Shown here: positions 16,908 to 25,926 of the stretch, in pieces | How the letters are laid out: each line of letters opens with the position of its first letter | How positions within the stretch are numbered: the first letter of the stretch is position 1 | From: JBMNMU01 sp050953505 | Lineage (GTDB): Bacteria > Bacillota > Clostridia > Peptostreptococcales > Anaerovoracaceae | Assembly (NCBI GenBank): GCA_050953505.1 | Contig: JBMNMU010000001.1 | Coordinates: 1-64,000 of the forward strand | Direction of reading: 5' to 3' | DNA: 64,000 bases | Program-made: the position numbers and the translations under genes | Notes under the pieces: generated by a model | Database searches by the model: none | What the model saw: the letters and a program-made list of their open reading frames with translations, nothing else | Told to the model about the DNA's origin: nothing

Positions 16908-17152
16908 TTGTAACTTATTTGCAGCTTGTAACCTCGTAACCTGAAAATATATAGGTGTGCATATATTTACACGCACACACGCGCTCGCGTATGGGGAATT
17001 GTTGCGCTCGCGTGTATACCCATAATTTTAGAAGTTACAAAGTTACAAAAGGTAAGAAAAATCAAATTGTGCTTGTATATAGCGGTTTTTGGGCGTAACT
17101 TCTCTTGTAACTTTTCTCCTTCAGGAAGTTGCGTTTTGGCTTGTGAGGTTAC
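16908..17152. repeat. Iteron-like TTGTAAC repeats, possible phage replication origin
   Basis: This 266-base gap between the VRR-NUC and prim-pol genes holds TTGTAAC or its complement at 16908-16914, 16926-16932, 17034-17040, 17042-17048 and 17105-17111. Related CGTAAC/GTTACA variants lie near 16935, 17093 and 17146. The central part has GCGCTCGCGT twice (16981-16990 and about 17004-17013). Repeated short sites beside a replication initiator gene are typical of phage origins, but the segment could instead be a regulatory leader. Confidence 0.4.
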
Positions 17153-17167
17153 ATTTACACTGTTCAT
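16967..17167 (-). CDS. Possible 66-aa peptide downstream of prim-pol gene
   Basis: An ATG overlaps the stop of the prim-pol gene (ATGA), and the frame is open for 66 codons (MNSVNVTSQAKTQLPEGEKL...). No domain is recognisable. The frame runs through the repeated TTGTAAC segment, so its codons are constrained by the repeats. It may be coincidental; the only positive sign is the coupling overlap. Confidence 0.25.
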   Translation of the reverse strand: MNSVNVTSQAKTQLPEGEKLQEKLRPKTAIYKHNLIFLTFCNFVTSKIMGIHASATIPHTRARVCV

Positions 17168-19701
17168 AGCGGTTCTATCTCTGTGATCTCAAAGCCGGAC
17201 ACATCACATCGAGCCTTCAACAGCTCATAATTGAGTGTCCAAACACGCCGATTTTCTGATCCGATGCGTTTTTGCACATTGCTTTCAAGAAAATAATCCG
17301 AGTGAGCCAGCTGCTTTTTGAATTGTGAGTAGGTCAGTGTTTCGCCAACAACGGCGTAATCCTTGCGGTATTTGGTATATTTGTCATATACGGGGTTGAG
17401 CCGAAGCGCCAACACGGTGTCACCATCGCAGAGGGTGTATTCACTTTTTGGATCCAGCCCCATGCGCGACATTATTTCAAGCGTCTGCTCGACCACGCTT
17501 TTATTGCTCAAGCCGCCATCAAGCAAATATTCCTTTGCCGCAAATTCGATGTACTTTGTGCAGCGTTCAAGGTTATGTGGGAGTGCCTCATGCCAAGTAA
17601 GACCGAGCGACTTGCATAGCTTTTCGAGTAGCCGCAAACCGGTTACCATACAGGCAAGGTTATTAACGATACGCGACGGAAGCTCCTTGCTGAAGCATCC
17701 AAGCGCTTCCTCATACCATGAATAACATTCGTTTACTGTTGTTTTCAGTGCGATATTCAGCAAACTATGCCCGAAGCTACCGAGCATATCGGCACATCGG
17801 CATAACTCTTGAAAAGTCGTACGATATCCTACGGGTTTCAGGTCTTTCTTGGAAAATAATAGCTCGATGCTGCGTTCCCTGATTGCAGCTTCATCTGCCG
17901 ATTCCTCACCGGCGACCACAAGCGGGGCGAGAAGCTCGTAGCTTACAATGCTTTGGTCGGCGCGTCCACGAATACCTTCTTGACCATCATAGCTGTTACG
18001 AAAATGGTTCAGCAGCGCATCAAGTCGATATTTGTCAATCTTTGACGGCTTGAATTCATCCAGTGCCATCGGAATGACATTAGAGGATGCCGCGTCTTTC
18101 ATCAGAGTGAATGCCGTCGTCTGGCCGGCTGCGATGATTTTTGCTCTTGAAAAGACGGGCATAATAACCCGCTCCAGCGTATTGCTTTTGCCGCTGCCTG
18201 CTTCGCCGATGAGCATAAGATGAGGAAACTTCACATTCTTCTTTCGCAGATGCTCTTTTATGAAACAACCACACATCCATGCTAATATTGAAGTCGTTTT
18301 TGCAGGTTCGTTGTATGACATCAGTCTTTCACCTAATTTCTGAAGCTGGTCCGCCGTTAAAGGCTTTGCTGACAGAATACTACTGTCAATGCTGCGGTAC
18401 TTTTCGAGTTGAATGATGTTATCGACATCTGTACCATTTGCGTCAACCGCACCGTCCATTGAAACAAATACCATCTCTTTTTCATGCTCGTAGATACCCA
18501 TGGCCTTAACGCCTTTTTTTACATGCCAGTCTAATTCGGAGATATATGCTTTTAGCAGTTCCAAATCACCATCAGAGCCGGTGTAGCTTAGAGCAATGGT
18601 GCGCTTGTTGAGCGCATTTTTGAATTTCTGCTGGTTGGCAAAATCCGTTGTCATGAAGGTCAACCGGTATGTCTCACCGCGCACGGTTACGAGGTCAGCA
18701 GTAAGTTGTGTTTCCTCATCGGCAACAATCATTTCAACCGGTATAAACACGAAGTTTGTAAGCAGATAGATGTTGTCGTTTCTCTTGCGGTAATATTGTC
18801 CTTTATACTCAAATACAGCTGCGTCACCACCGGGAGTGTATACATCTTCGGTGATGTCACTGGCCTTTGACAGCGTTTCTTCACCATAGGTTGCTCCGCT
18901 GGCATGATGCCGCTTATCCCATTTTTCACGGAACAAGCCGCTTTGCCGAAAGAGCCTATCCATCTGCTCTTTGTTCTTGCCAGACCAGAACGCCAACTTG
19001 CAGCAAAGTGCCATGTCCGCTTCGGACTGACTGGCGTAGTTCTCTTGCCACTCACCTTCCCAGAGCTTCGTAAATGCCTCGCCGTTTTCGGCATTCTTTG
19101 CAAGCTCTAAAAGGTCATCGTCTGTAAGCTGAACGGGTGTATTCTTTTGCAACTTTTTCTTTTTGCTTTTGGTAGGACGGATATATGTTTCGTGAATCCA
19201 TTTAAGCGTTCCGTTATCCTCGGCGACGGTATTAATAGCACAGTCAAGCTTATTTCCGGTCATTGTGAAATACCGTGTGTGCTCGTACATTTCCACACCG
19301 GTCTTGGTATTCTTGTTGCCGGTACCGGGTATTTTGCCTTTATAAAAAAGATGAACGCCGGTGCCGGAGGGCGAAAACTCCATGTATGTTGGTTGCCTTG
19401 CGATGATAGCCTTGGCCGTATCGTTAAATGTCTTTGTTTCGGGGTCATAACAATGATCAATGTCTACACCCACAAAATCATCGTCCTTAGAGAACATAAA
19501 GCCCACACCCGTAAAACCATAACGCTCCACTGCATCGGCGGCAGTTGCATAATCCGTCCATGTCGCCGGGTTATTGGATGCAGCACCCTTGCCTGATACC
19601 GGGTTAAACGGCATCTTTTTATCCTTGCCGCCATCCTTATCGGGGATGAGCCGCCAGTTGACCCATTGCTTTCGTTCCATCAGCTCTTTTGGATAGGTCA
19701 T
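17164..19701 (-). CDS. Phage prim-pol / helicase replication protein
   Basis: 845-aa replication protein. The N-terminal third is a bifunctional primase-polymerase domain: 'MTYPKELMERKQWVNWRL', the metal-binding 'DDFVGVDIDHCYD' and 'YMEFSPSGTGVHLFYKG'. The C-terminal half is an AAA/SF3-like ATPase with Walker A 'LMLIGEAGSGKSNTLERVI' (about residue 490) and Walker B 'VIPMALDEF'. It should prime and unwind phage DNA. It overlaps the next gene upstream by 4 bases and adjoins the iteron-like repeats, which suits an initiator. Confidence 0.88.
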   Translation of the reverse strand: MTYPKELMERKQWVNWRLIPDKDGGKDKKMPFNPVSGKGAASNNPATWTDYATAADAVERYGFTGVGFMFSKDDDFVGVDIDHCYDPETKTFNDTAKAIIARQPTYMEFSPSGTGVHLFYKGKIPGTGNKNTKTGVEMYEHTRYFTMTGNKLDCAINTVAEDNGTLKWIHETYIRPTKSKKKKLQKNTPVQLTDDDLLELAKNAENGEAFTKLWEGEWQENYASQSEADMALCCKLAFWSGKNKEQMDRLFRQSGLFREKWDKRHHASGATYGEETLSKASDITEDVYTPGGDAAVFEYKGQYYRKRNDNIYLLTNFVFIPVEMIVADEETQLTADLVTVRGETYRLTFMTTDFANQQKFKNALNKRTIALSYTGSDGDLELLKAYISELDWHVKKGVKAMGIYEHEKEMVFVSMDGAVDANGTDVDNIIQLEKYRSIDSSILSAKPLTADQLQKLGERLMSYNEPAKTTSILAWMCGCFIKEHLRKKNVKFPHLMLIGEAGSGKSNTLERVIMPVFSRAKIIAAGQTTAFTLMKDAASSNVIPMALDEFKPSKIDKYRLDALLNHFRNSYDGQEGIRGRADQSIVSYELLAPLVVAGEESADEAAIRERSIELLFSKKDLKPVGYRTTFQELCRCADMLGSFGHSLLNIALKTTVNECYSWYEEALGCFSKELPSRIVNNLACMVTGLRLLEKLCKSLGLTWHEALPHNLERCTKYIEFAAKEYLLDGGLSNKSVVEQTLEIMSRMGLDPKSEYTLCDGDTVLALRLNPVYDKYTKYRKDYAVVGETLTYSQFKKQLAHSDYFLESNVQKRIGSENRRVWTLNYELLKARCDVSGFEITEIEPL

Positions 19702-20135
19702 ATTGTTTTCACCTCGCAGTCTTCCGTAAAATACCGAATCAGCATATTATGTTTTTGCGCCTTGCGTATTTCGTAGCTCATGCCTTCGGATACGGTATCA
19801 CCAAAAACCCACAACTCCTGGCATTTTCCGAGCAGGACACGCCCGAAGAAAAGGCCGAGTTTACGGCTGTCCGGATCGTGCTCATCCATAAACTGTGGGT
19901 AGAGCAGATGTGGTGCAAACGGAATTGCATATTGCTCTACAGCGAAGCGACAATAGTTTTTTGTGCGCTCGGTATTTGCTTTTATATCCCCGGCGAATGG
20001 CGAACAGATGAATACGAGAGGGCGGTATCCTGTACCATAGCGGCGTTTTAGCTCATCGCGCAGTACCATGCGCATGGCTTTATATGTCGTTGGGTCGTAA
20101 TAACCTTCAGAATTATATTTATCTATCCACATCAC
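19698..20135 (-). CDS. DUF4406/DUF7768-like nucleoside deoxyribosyltransferase-fold protein
   Basis: 145-aa protein with a Rossmann-type pattern: 'RPLVFICSPFAGDIKANTERTKNYCRFAVEQYAIPFAPHLLYPQFMDE', then 'LLGKCQELWVFGDTVSEGMSYEIRKAQKHNMLIRYF'. The 'SPF.G', 'E.G...E...A' and 'G....D' positions match proteins related to nucleoside 2-deoxyribosyltransferases that occur in phages. It could salvage or alter nucleotides, but the substrate is unknown. It lies between the polymerase and prim-pol genes with 4-base overlaps on both sides. Confidence 0.75.
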   Translation of the reverse strand: MMWIDKYNSEGYYDPTTYKAMRMVLRDELKRRYGTGYRPLVFICSPFAGDIKANTERTKNYCRFAVEQYAIPFAPHLLYPQFMDEHDPDSRKLGLFFGRVLLGKCQELWVFGDTVSEGMSYEIRKAQKHNMLIRYFTEDCEVKTI

Positions 20136-22060
20136 ACACCCTCCATTTCAACCAGATCGCCGAAATTCGTGCCGTATGCGGCCTCAGCGATGATCGGCAC
20201 ATCGAAATCAGTAAAGGGTTGTTCTTCCATACATGCTTTAACAAAATAGACTGCTTCATCGAGCTTGTCAGCTGGGATTTCAAACACCAACTCATCGTGG
20301 ATTTGTAAAAAAGGCTTAAGCCACGGGCGTTTCTTGATGCCTTGGACTATGCGTCCCATTGCCAGCTTGATGATATCGGCGGCGGTACCTTGAATGGGGG
20401 TGTTCATGGCACAGCGTTCTGCAAAAGAGCGCTTGCCCCAGTCGGGTGAGAGAATGCCGACAATATACCTGCGGCGGCCGAGCCTTGTTTCAGCGAAACA
20501 AGTGTTTGCAGCTCGCTTTTTTGTTTCGTCCTGCCATTCGGTCAAACGCGGATAGCCGTTCTTCAGGTTGTCGATGATCCCTGCACATTGTTCCTTGGTC
20601 ATATCAAGCCCCGCCTTGAATTTCAGCGTTTTTTGCAGCCCGCTTGGAAATAGCCCGTAAAACACACCGAAGTTGCAGTTTTTAGCGATAGTACGACGCT
20701 CCTTGTAATGCGGTTCATTCTTATCCGCCGCCGTTTCGAACGGAATACGGAAAATGACTGAGGTCGTAGCTGCGTGAATATCACCGCCGGTTCGATAGGT
20801 TTGAAGCATCCTTTCATCACGGCAATAAAAAGCACCGACGCGCAATTCTATCTGGGAAAAATCCAATGAGACAATCAAGTTGCCCTTTGGCACTGCTAGA
20901 AAACCTCGCACACCAACCGGGTCATTATCTTTGCGCGGACAGTTTTGTAAGTTCGGGTTACGCGAGGCAAAACGTCCTGTCTCTGTACCGAGGGGCATGA
21001 GGTCGGGATGGATTCTCCCTGTCGCCGTATTGATATGTGTTAAGTACCCGTCAATGTAGGTGCTTTTGAGTTTTCCCCATTTACGGTATTCCTGTACCAG
21101 TTCAAACAGGCGAACAAGCTCCGGACGCTTGTCTTGGCAGTATTCGGTGAGCATTATCATTGTTGCATCGTCCGCTGCTTCCTGATGTTTTTCTGTTGTT
21201 TTCAGTATCGGAAGACCAAGGTCACTAAAGAGGTACCTCTTGAAAGCTGATGTGGATGCATTTGCTCCTATGTCCACGCCGCCGGTCATCTCGCCGATTT
21301 CAGCACGCAGGGCAATGAGTTTTTCCTCGGCTTCCTTTTGTCTTTTCAGCATTGTCTCCACATCCATAGGAACACCGTTATACTTCATAATCCCACAGTA
21401 AACTGAAGTCGGCGATTCGACGCGCTCCACGATTTCTCTGTGATGGGGCAGGTTTTTGGCAAACCATTCGTTGAATTTATGATACAGCCGCAAGGTGTAG
21501 TCACTATCGGCACAAGCATAACGAAGGGTTTCTTTATCAGCTGGATCCATCTCATCAAAAAGGCGTCCTGCCGTCACAGCTGTGAAATCCGGCATCTCTG
21601 TACCGAATAGTGACGTCGAAAGCAGCTTTAATCCGCTGTCCGACAGGTTACGAAACTCAAATTTGCTCTTAAGCGTCAGTTGCGCAGCCGCGATGGTATC
21701 ATAACAAGGCTCGCAAACGACGATACCCAGCGCATACAGAAACATCGACTCAAAGGAAAGATTGTGCGCGACCTTGACCACACTTGGATTTTCAAACACC
21801 ACTTCTCGCAAGTATTCCATCACACCATCGGGGTCAATGGAATTAGCTCCAATTTTATGTGAGAGGGGTATGTACACAGCGCTGTCCTCTTTGACTGAAA
21901 GGCTTATGCCAACAATGTGTGCCTTGTGCGCGTCAAGTGCCGCCTTCGGCTCGTCGCGCCATTCATCATCCGGCGCTGTCTCAAAGTCAAATGCAACGAC
22001 GTCCGCACCGCTGATATAATCGTGTATCTCTTTATTTGTATAGATAATGTTGTAATCCAT
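20132..22060 (-). CDS. Phage DNA polymerase, family A (Pol I type)
   Basis: 642-aa replicative polymerase from ATG 22060 (MDYNIIYTNKEIHDYISG), with GGAG 6-7 bases upstream; the frame to 22105 lacks one. Residues 15-190 are a DEDD 3'-5' exonuclease (VVAFDFETAPDDEW; 'VAHNLSFESMFL'). The polymerase domain has motif A 'LIVSLDFSQIELRVGAFYC', motif B around 'RRTIAKNCNFGVFYGLFPSG' and motif C 'LQIHDELVFEIP'. There is no 5'-3' exonuclease, as is usual for phage members. Confidence 0.95.
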   Translation of the reverse strand: MDYNIIYTNKEIHDYISGADVVAFDFETAPDDEWRDEPKAALDAHKAHIVGISLSVKEDSAVYIPLSHKIGANSIDPDGVMEYLREVVFENPSVVKVAHNLSFESMFLYALGIVVCEPCYDTIAAAQLTLKSKFEFRNLSDSGLKLLSTSLFGTEMPDFTAVTAGRLFDEMDPADKETLRYACADSDYTLRLYHKFNEWFAKNLPHHREIVERVESPTSVYCGIMKYNGVPMDVETMLKRQKEAEEKLIALRAEIGEMTGGVDIGANASTSAFKRYLFSDLGLPILKTTEKHQEAADDATMIMLTEYCQDKRPELVRLFELVQEYRKWGKLKSTYIDGYLTHINTATGRIHPDLMPLGTETGRFASRNPNLQNCPRKDNDPVGVRGFLAVPKGNLIVSLDFSQIELRVGAFYCRDERMLQTYRTGGDIHAATTSVIFRIPFETAADKNEPHYKERRTIAKNCNFGVFYGLFPSGLQKTLKFKAGLDMTKEQCAGIIDNLKNGYPRLTEWQDETKKRAANTCFAETRLGRRRYIVGILSPDWGKRSFAERCAMNTPIQGTAADIIKLAMGRIVQGIKKRPWLKPFLQIHDELVFEIPADKLDEAVYFVKACMEEQPFTDFDVPIIAEAAYGTNFGDLVEMEGV

Positions 22061-22125
22061 AAATTGCTCCAATCTGCCGCTTGAGGTCGGGTAGTACATG
22101 ACCACCCGACCTGCGGCTTTATGTT

Positions 22126-22881
22126 TTAAACGAGCGGCTCTATAACTTCACCTGTTTCGGGGTCAATGTTTGCAGCTACATCAACGGAGGATTCGTTGTC
22201 GTAGCCGACACGAACGGAGAAAGCTTTGACCTGTTCGGTAAGTCCTGAAATAAGAGCGAATTCCTCGTCAGTTAAATCGCGGTCGACCGAGAACTGCGCT
22301 TGTGAATATGCAATACCGCTGTTGTTGGTGGCCTTTTTTAGGGTGAATTTAGTGACTACCGAATTAGATTTCTTGCCTTTGGAGAGCAGCCGCATAATGT
22401 AGCGAGTAAAGTCCTTAAGCGATCCGGTCGGAAGGGAGAGGATCATCGGAAAAATCTCGCCCTCCCGGAGCAGATAAATACGGCGGCGGTTTTTACAAGC
22501 TTTCGCTCCGTTCTCTCCAGAACCGAATTTGTTAAACGGACACCCCGCGCAATCGCCGCCGGGGTTGCCTACGCCGGTGATGCCGTCAAAGCTGCCGCAA
22601 TCAGGGGGATTGGAGCCGCCCGTATACTTGTCGGTATAGTAGGCATACAGCGGGTGGTGATGCAGGATAACTGCCGAAAACTCCTTGACGGTTTCAGGAC
22701 TGTCGGGATTTTCACCGGGAATTTCAAATACCGTCATACCGGCGGCAGGAATTTTAATGCGTTCAAAACTGCCGGATAAACCGGAAAGCTCCTCGGTGAG
22801 CGCATCGTTTAAGTTAAAATCTTTCAGTGCCATAAACGCACTGTTCTTGGTGGTAAGAGCTTTGTTTTCGTTGCTTTTCAT
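22126..22881 (-). CDS. Conserved phage replication-module protein with Cys cluster
   Basis: 251-aa protein whose centre has a cysteine cluster 'CGSFDGITGVGNPGGDCAGCPFNKFGSG' plus a further Cys ('KACKNRRRIYLL'), which looks like a zinc or iron-sulfur site at about residues 97-133. A beta-rich body surrounds it, and 'LPTGSLKDFTRYIMRLLSKGKK' follows. It lies between polymerase and helicase genes, which suggests a DNA-binding accessory role such as single-strand binding. That is inference from context; the family was not recognised with certainty. Confidence 0.6.
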   Translation of the reverse strand: MKSNENKALTTKNSAFMALKDFNLNDALTEELSGLSGSFERIKIPAAGMTVFEIPGENPDSPETVKEFSAVILHHHPLYAYYTDKYTGGSNPPDCGSFDGITGVGNPGGDCAGCPFNKFGSGENGAKACKNRRRIYLLREGEIFPMILSLPTGSLKDFTRYIMRLLSKGKKSNSVVTKFTLKKATNNSGIAYSQAQFSVDRDLTDEEFALISGLTEQVKAFSVRVGYDNESSVDVAANIDPETGEVIEPLV

Positions 22882-22899
22882 GGTATTTTCATCCTTTCA

Positions 22900-23322
22900 T
22901 TATTTGCGGGTCGCTTTGCGGACACCCACAGTGGTTTTTTCAAACACATTGACCAGACCATTAAGCCAATCGGGTAAAACATCATCGTTTCCAGATATCT
23001 GTTCTCTGACAAAAGCCGATAAGCTGTTGGCGTTGACGGTTTCGTAAATCAATCCGCCATAACCCTCGGCACGAAGTACTTCGAACAAATCCTCTTTGCG
23101 GTCGGCCATCGCTGATGCACGTGTGGTATTGGTAAGGCAGAACATAGTGCCGGAGCGGGTGAAATTCTGCGTCTCGGTATCCGTCATAAGCTGTGCCAGT
23201 ACAGCGTCGACTTCCTCCAGTTCGGCATTAATGTCCTTGAGGCTTTGTTCAATTTCCTTTTTCTCATCGCGCAGGGCTTTAAGCCTATCTGCGAGTTCAA
23301 ACATTTTTTCTGAATTGTCCAT
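22900..23322 (-). CDS. Phage replication-module coiled-coil protein
   Basis: 140-aa protein started at ATG 23322 (MDNSEKMFELADRLKALRDE) with AAGGAG about 9 bases upstream; the open frame to 23340 would place that site inside the gene. Residues 5-55 are a coiled coil (KALRDEKKEIEQSLKDINAELEEVDAVLAQL). A globular end has 'FEVLRAEGYGGLIYETVNANSLSAFVREQ'. The pattern of a coiled coil followed by a small domain resembles phage Gam-like or gp157-like accessory proteins. Function remains unproven. Confidence 0.6.
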   Translation of the reverse strand: MDNSEKMFELADRLKALRDEKKEIEQSLKDINAELEEVDAVLAQLMTDTETQNFTRSGTMFCLTNTTRASAMADRKEDLFEVLRAEGYGGLIYETVNANSLSAFVREQISGNDDVLPDWLNGLVNVFEKTTVGVRKATRK

Positions 23323-23339
23323 AGTGAAAATCTCCTTCA

Positions 23340-24794
23340 TTAAATAAATGGGTTGTTGCCGTAGCGATAATCATCAACCAGCGTCTTGGCGAGGTTTGCT
23401 TTGTTCTTTAATGCTTTCAGCACTTTTTCGTCGACTGTACCCTGCGCGGTAAGATAGATGTAAGTACATGGCATACGCTGACCGGCGCGATGAATTCGGG
23501 CTTTGCATTGCTCGAAATTCGACATTGAGTAATCCAGAGAGTAAAACACCATTGTGCTTGCTGCTGTAAGCGTGATACCCAATCCCGCAGTCGCCACCTG
23601 TCCAACAAATATAGGTACATCGGGGTCATTCTGAAATCTTGCGACCTGCTCGTCGCGGTCTTTTACACCACCTTTGATGAGCGAATAATTGATGCGTTTT
23701 TTCTCAAGCATGGCGCAAATGGCATCCAGTTCCGGTACAAAGCGGGCGATAATGACGAGCTTGCGGCTCTCCTCCAACGCCGAATCAATGATATCCTCCA
23801 GCACGTCCAGTTTTGCTTTACTAACCTGTTCAGTAGCGCTGCTTTCGTCACTGCCAATGAAACCCCCCGTAAGCTGAGACAGACGGAGGAGCTTTGTCAG
23901 TACATTTGTGATGGTGACCTCACCGTCAGACAGCTCTGCATAGCTTTCCTTGACAAGACTCTGATACAGTTTCATTGCCTTCGGCTCCAGTTCAACTTTG
24001 CGGAGAATGTCTGTCGTTTCCGGCAGGTCGAGGCAATCCTTTTTTGTAGCACGAAATGCGATGGAGAGCATACGTCGAGTTAGCTCATCCTCCATACTCT
24101 TTTTCAAAACGGGTGTATGGTTGCCGTAGCCGGTCATGAAAAAGAAGCGGTTTCTGAAGCTGTAAAAACTCTGTCCGAAGATACGTGGGTCGAGGAACTT
24201 GTACTGGCTGAATATATCGATTGCCTTGTTCGTCACAGGTGTCCCTGTTAAGAGCAGCCGGTATTTAGCCAGTGCGCCCAGCCGGTGCATCGCTTTTGAA
24301 GCAGCGATATTGTGCGTTTTGATTTTGTGCCCTTCGTCGGCGATGATAAGGTCAGGCTTCCATGCTGCAAGTTCGCGTTCTAACCGCCATGCCGATTCGT
24401 AGTTCACAACGACTATCTGAAGAGGCTGGCCAGTCATATGCCGGAGAGTATCGAGCTTTTTTTCGCCACTCCCCTTGAGCACAGCGAGCGTGTAATCAAA
24501 ATCTGCATACACATCGTGTTCGTCTTTCCAAACGCCCGTAACTGAAAGCGGTGATACCACAAGCACCCTGCGGATGCGTCCGGCATGATACAAAGCGCCT
24601 TCGACCGCTATCGTCGTGAGAGTTTTTCCAGTACCCATTTCCATGAGCAAGGCGGCTCCGTACCCCACTGGCGAATACGCGCTTCCCTGTAAAAGTCCAA
24701 GTTTTTTGCAGATAAAATTGAATGCATTGATCTGGTGAGCGTAGGGCTTTACCTTAATTGGCATCGGTAGCAGCGGTGCGTTGTCATTGTTCAT
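23340..24794 (-). CDS. Phage SNF2-family DEAD/H helicase
   Basis: 484-aa SF2 translocase from ATG 24794, about 9 bases after GGAGGTG. Motifs: Q/I region 'PYAHQINAFNF', Walker A 'LLMEMGTGKTLTTIAVE' (about residue 57), 'DEGH' box (DLIIADEGHKIK), motif III 'LLLTGTPVTNKA', and C-terminal motifs 'GLGITLTAASTMVFY' and 'QCKARIHRAGQ'. SNF2-like helicases are common in the replication blocks of Clostridia siphophages. Confidence 0.93.
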   Translation of the reverse strand: MNNDNAPLLPMPIKVKPYAHQINAFNFICKKLGLLQGSAYSPVGYGAALLMEMGTGKTLTTIAVEGALYHAGRIRRVLVVSPLSVTGVWKDEHDVYADFDYTLAVLKGSGEKKLDTLRHMTGQPLQIVVVNYESAWRLERELAAWKPDLIIADEGHKIKTHNIAASKAMHRLGALAKYRLLLTGTPVTNKAIDIFSQYKFLDPRIFGQSFYSFRNRFFFMTGYGNHTPVLKKSMEDELTRRMLSIAFRATKKDCLDLPETTDILRKVELEPKAMKLYQSLVKESYAELSDGEVTITNVLTKLLRLSQLTGGFIGSDESSATEQVSKAKLDVLEDIIDSALEESRKLVIIARFVPELDAICAMLEKKRINYSLIKGGVKDRDEQVARFQNDPDVPIFVGQVATAGLGITLTAASTMVFYSLDYSMSNFEQCKARIHRAGQRMPCTYIYLTAQGTVDEKVLKALKNKANLAKTLVDDYRYGNNPFI

Positions 24795-24990
24795 TGACTT
24801 CATCACCTCCGCCGGGCAGTTCCGTAATGGATACGCACTCGACGCTGTCACCAGGTACGATTACCATCACACGGCGCTTTTCACCGAAGAAATGCCGAAG
24901 TAGTCGCTCGCGCATTGATACACGTCGGCATCTGACGACACCGCCCTCGGTGGGCTTCTTCGAAACGCTGATTTTCAAATTGTGCTTCAT
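24784..24990 (-). CDS. Small conserved phage protein, 68 aa
   Basis: Basic 68-aa protein with GGAGATAGAA before its ATG. The sequence (MKHNLKISVSKKPTEGGVVR...GEKRRVMVIVPGDSVECVSI) is a short beta-rich protein that recurs immediately upstream of SNF2-type helicases in prophages and mobile elements. It overlaps the helicase start by 11 bases. Function unknown. Confidence 0.75.
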   Translation of the reverse strand: MKHNLKISVSKKPTEGGVVRCRRVSMRERLLRHFFGEKRRVMVIVPGDSVECVSITELPGGGDEVNEQ

Positions 24991-25073
24991 TTCTATCTCC
25001 GTCCTTTCCGAGGGACGGTGTAGATGTGTCCCTCGGTATACGGAGAAAAAGTGGGGGTTTTATACACCCATTT

Positions 25074-25460
25074 CTAAAAATGTTTTTTGAATTTTTTCTT
25101 TGCACTTTCGATTGATTTCCACGCAGCGTTTGGAGCGACGTCTTCGATACGGGCAATCTCATTAACCGACAAGCCATCAGCAAGCATTAACAGTCGCCGT
25201 TTCTGTGTTTCCGAAAGCTTGTCCAGCGCAGTGTTGATCCGAGCGGCGTCTTCTTCGCGTATCAAATCGGTTTCGGGAGTAGTGTCTATCGCATACTCGA
25301 GTCCCTCGTAATCGATAGCGTCGAGCGAATAGCAGTGGTAGCGCTCTTTACGGGCGAGATTGCTCTCCTCGCGTCGTGATGCTGTTATGTAGCTCCCGAT
25401 TTCCTCGTTGACTTCAACTTCTGCTGTGGTTCCGTCTGCGAATTTCCATTGAATTCTCAT
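25074..25460 (-). CDS. Sigma-70-like phage/ICE transcription factor
   Basis: 128-aa protein from ATG 25460 (MRIQWKFADGTTAEVEVNEE), with AAAGGACA 8 bases upstream. After an N-terminal beta segment and 'SLDAIDYEGLEYAIDTTPETDLIREEDAARINTALDKLSETQKRRLLMLADGLSVNEIARIEDVAPNAAWKSIESAKKKF', the last 60 residues form a region-4-type helix-turn-helix. Such small sigma-like proteins control gene expression in Firmicutes conjugative elements and phages. It is the first gene of the minus-strand early block in this window. Confidence 0.85.
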   Translation of the reverse strand: MRIQWKFADGTTAEVEVNEEIGSYITASRREESNLARKERYHCYSLDAIDYEGLEYAIDTTPETDLIREEDAARINTALDKLSETQKRRLLMLADGLSVNEIARIEDVAPNAAWKSIESAKKKFKKHF

Positions 25461-25572
25461 GCGTTGTGTCCTTTCCGCCTGTGTGCGGATGAGGGCGACA
25501 AGGACACATAAAAAGCCGGTGCTTCGATGTAAACCGACCGTTACGCCTGAAATGGGTATGACAAGGCACGGT

Positions 25573-25631
25573 GGGTACATCCGAGGCTCCGAACACGGCG
25601 TTTACCGTGCTTGGAACTTCCTATGTATCCC
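25573..25631. other. Large imperfect hairpin upstream of the phage early block
   Basis: GGGTACAT (25573-25580) pairs with ATGTATCCC (25623-25631), internal TCC/GGA pairs follow, and an inner perfect stem CACGG/CCGTG closes on CGTTTA. It lies in the 466-base gap between the sigma-like gene (minus) and the ABC-3C operon (plus). It could be a structured 5' leader of the phage early transcript, or a recombination or control site. No known RNA family was recognised. Confidence 0.4.
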
Positions 25632-25704
25632 GCCGCCTTAATGCGCATCTCAGGCTTTGAGATTTATTTTTTCAGCAAAATGTGTTCATTTTTGCAGTTA
25701 ATGC

Positions 25705-25755
25705 ATTTGCGAAAGCAAATAAACTATTGACATTTGCAAAATTTTGTCATATAAT
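25705..25755 (+). promoter_or_regulatory. Consensus sigma-A promoter with upstream palindrome for the ABC-3C operon
   Basis: TTGACA (25727-25732) and TATAAT (25750-25755) are both perfect and are separated by exactly 17 bases, about 170 bases before the first ABC-3C gene. Just upstream lies the palindrome ATTTGCGAAAGCAAAT (25705-25720). Its CATTTGC half is repeated inside the spacer (25731-25737). The overlap suggests repressor control, possibly by the XRE protein encoded at 29.2 kb. The remainder of 25461-25926 holds the hairpin described separately and no gene that I can support. Confidence 0.7.
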
Positions 25756-25926
25756 ACCTTTAGTTTGTTGCATCGGCTGTTGCAACCAGCTTTGTATTGC
25801 ATTTTTCTTCAGATATGAATCATTCTGCTGACAATATAATTGTATTTGATTTTCTGTTTTTACCACGGAACGCAACGGACTGATTCGGACCGATTCGGAC
25901 TATGGGCAGAGAAAGGAGAGGCGCTT

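Noticed and set aside
25461..25926. An attachment site or integrase at the phage/defence junction.
   Set aside because: No tRNA gene, integrase frame or convincing direct repeat pair is seen; the prophage's other end is outside the window, so att sites cannot be tested.
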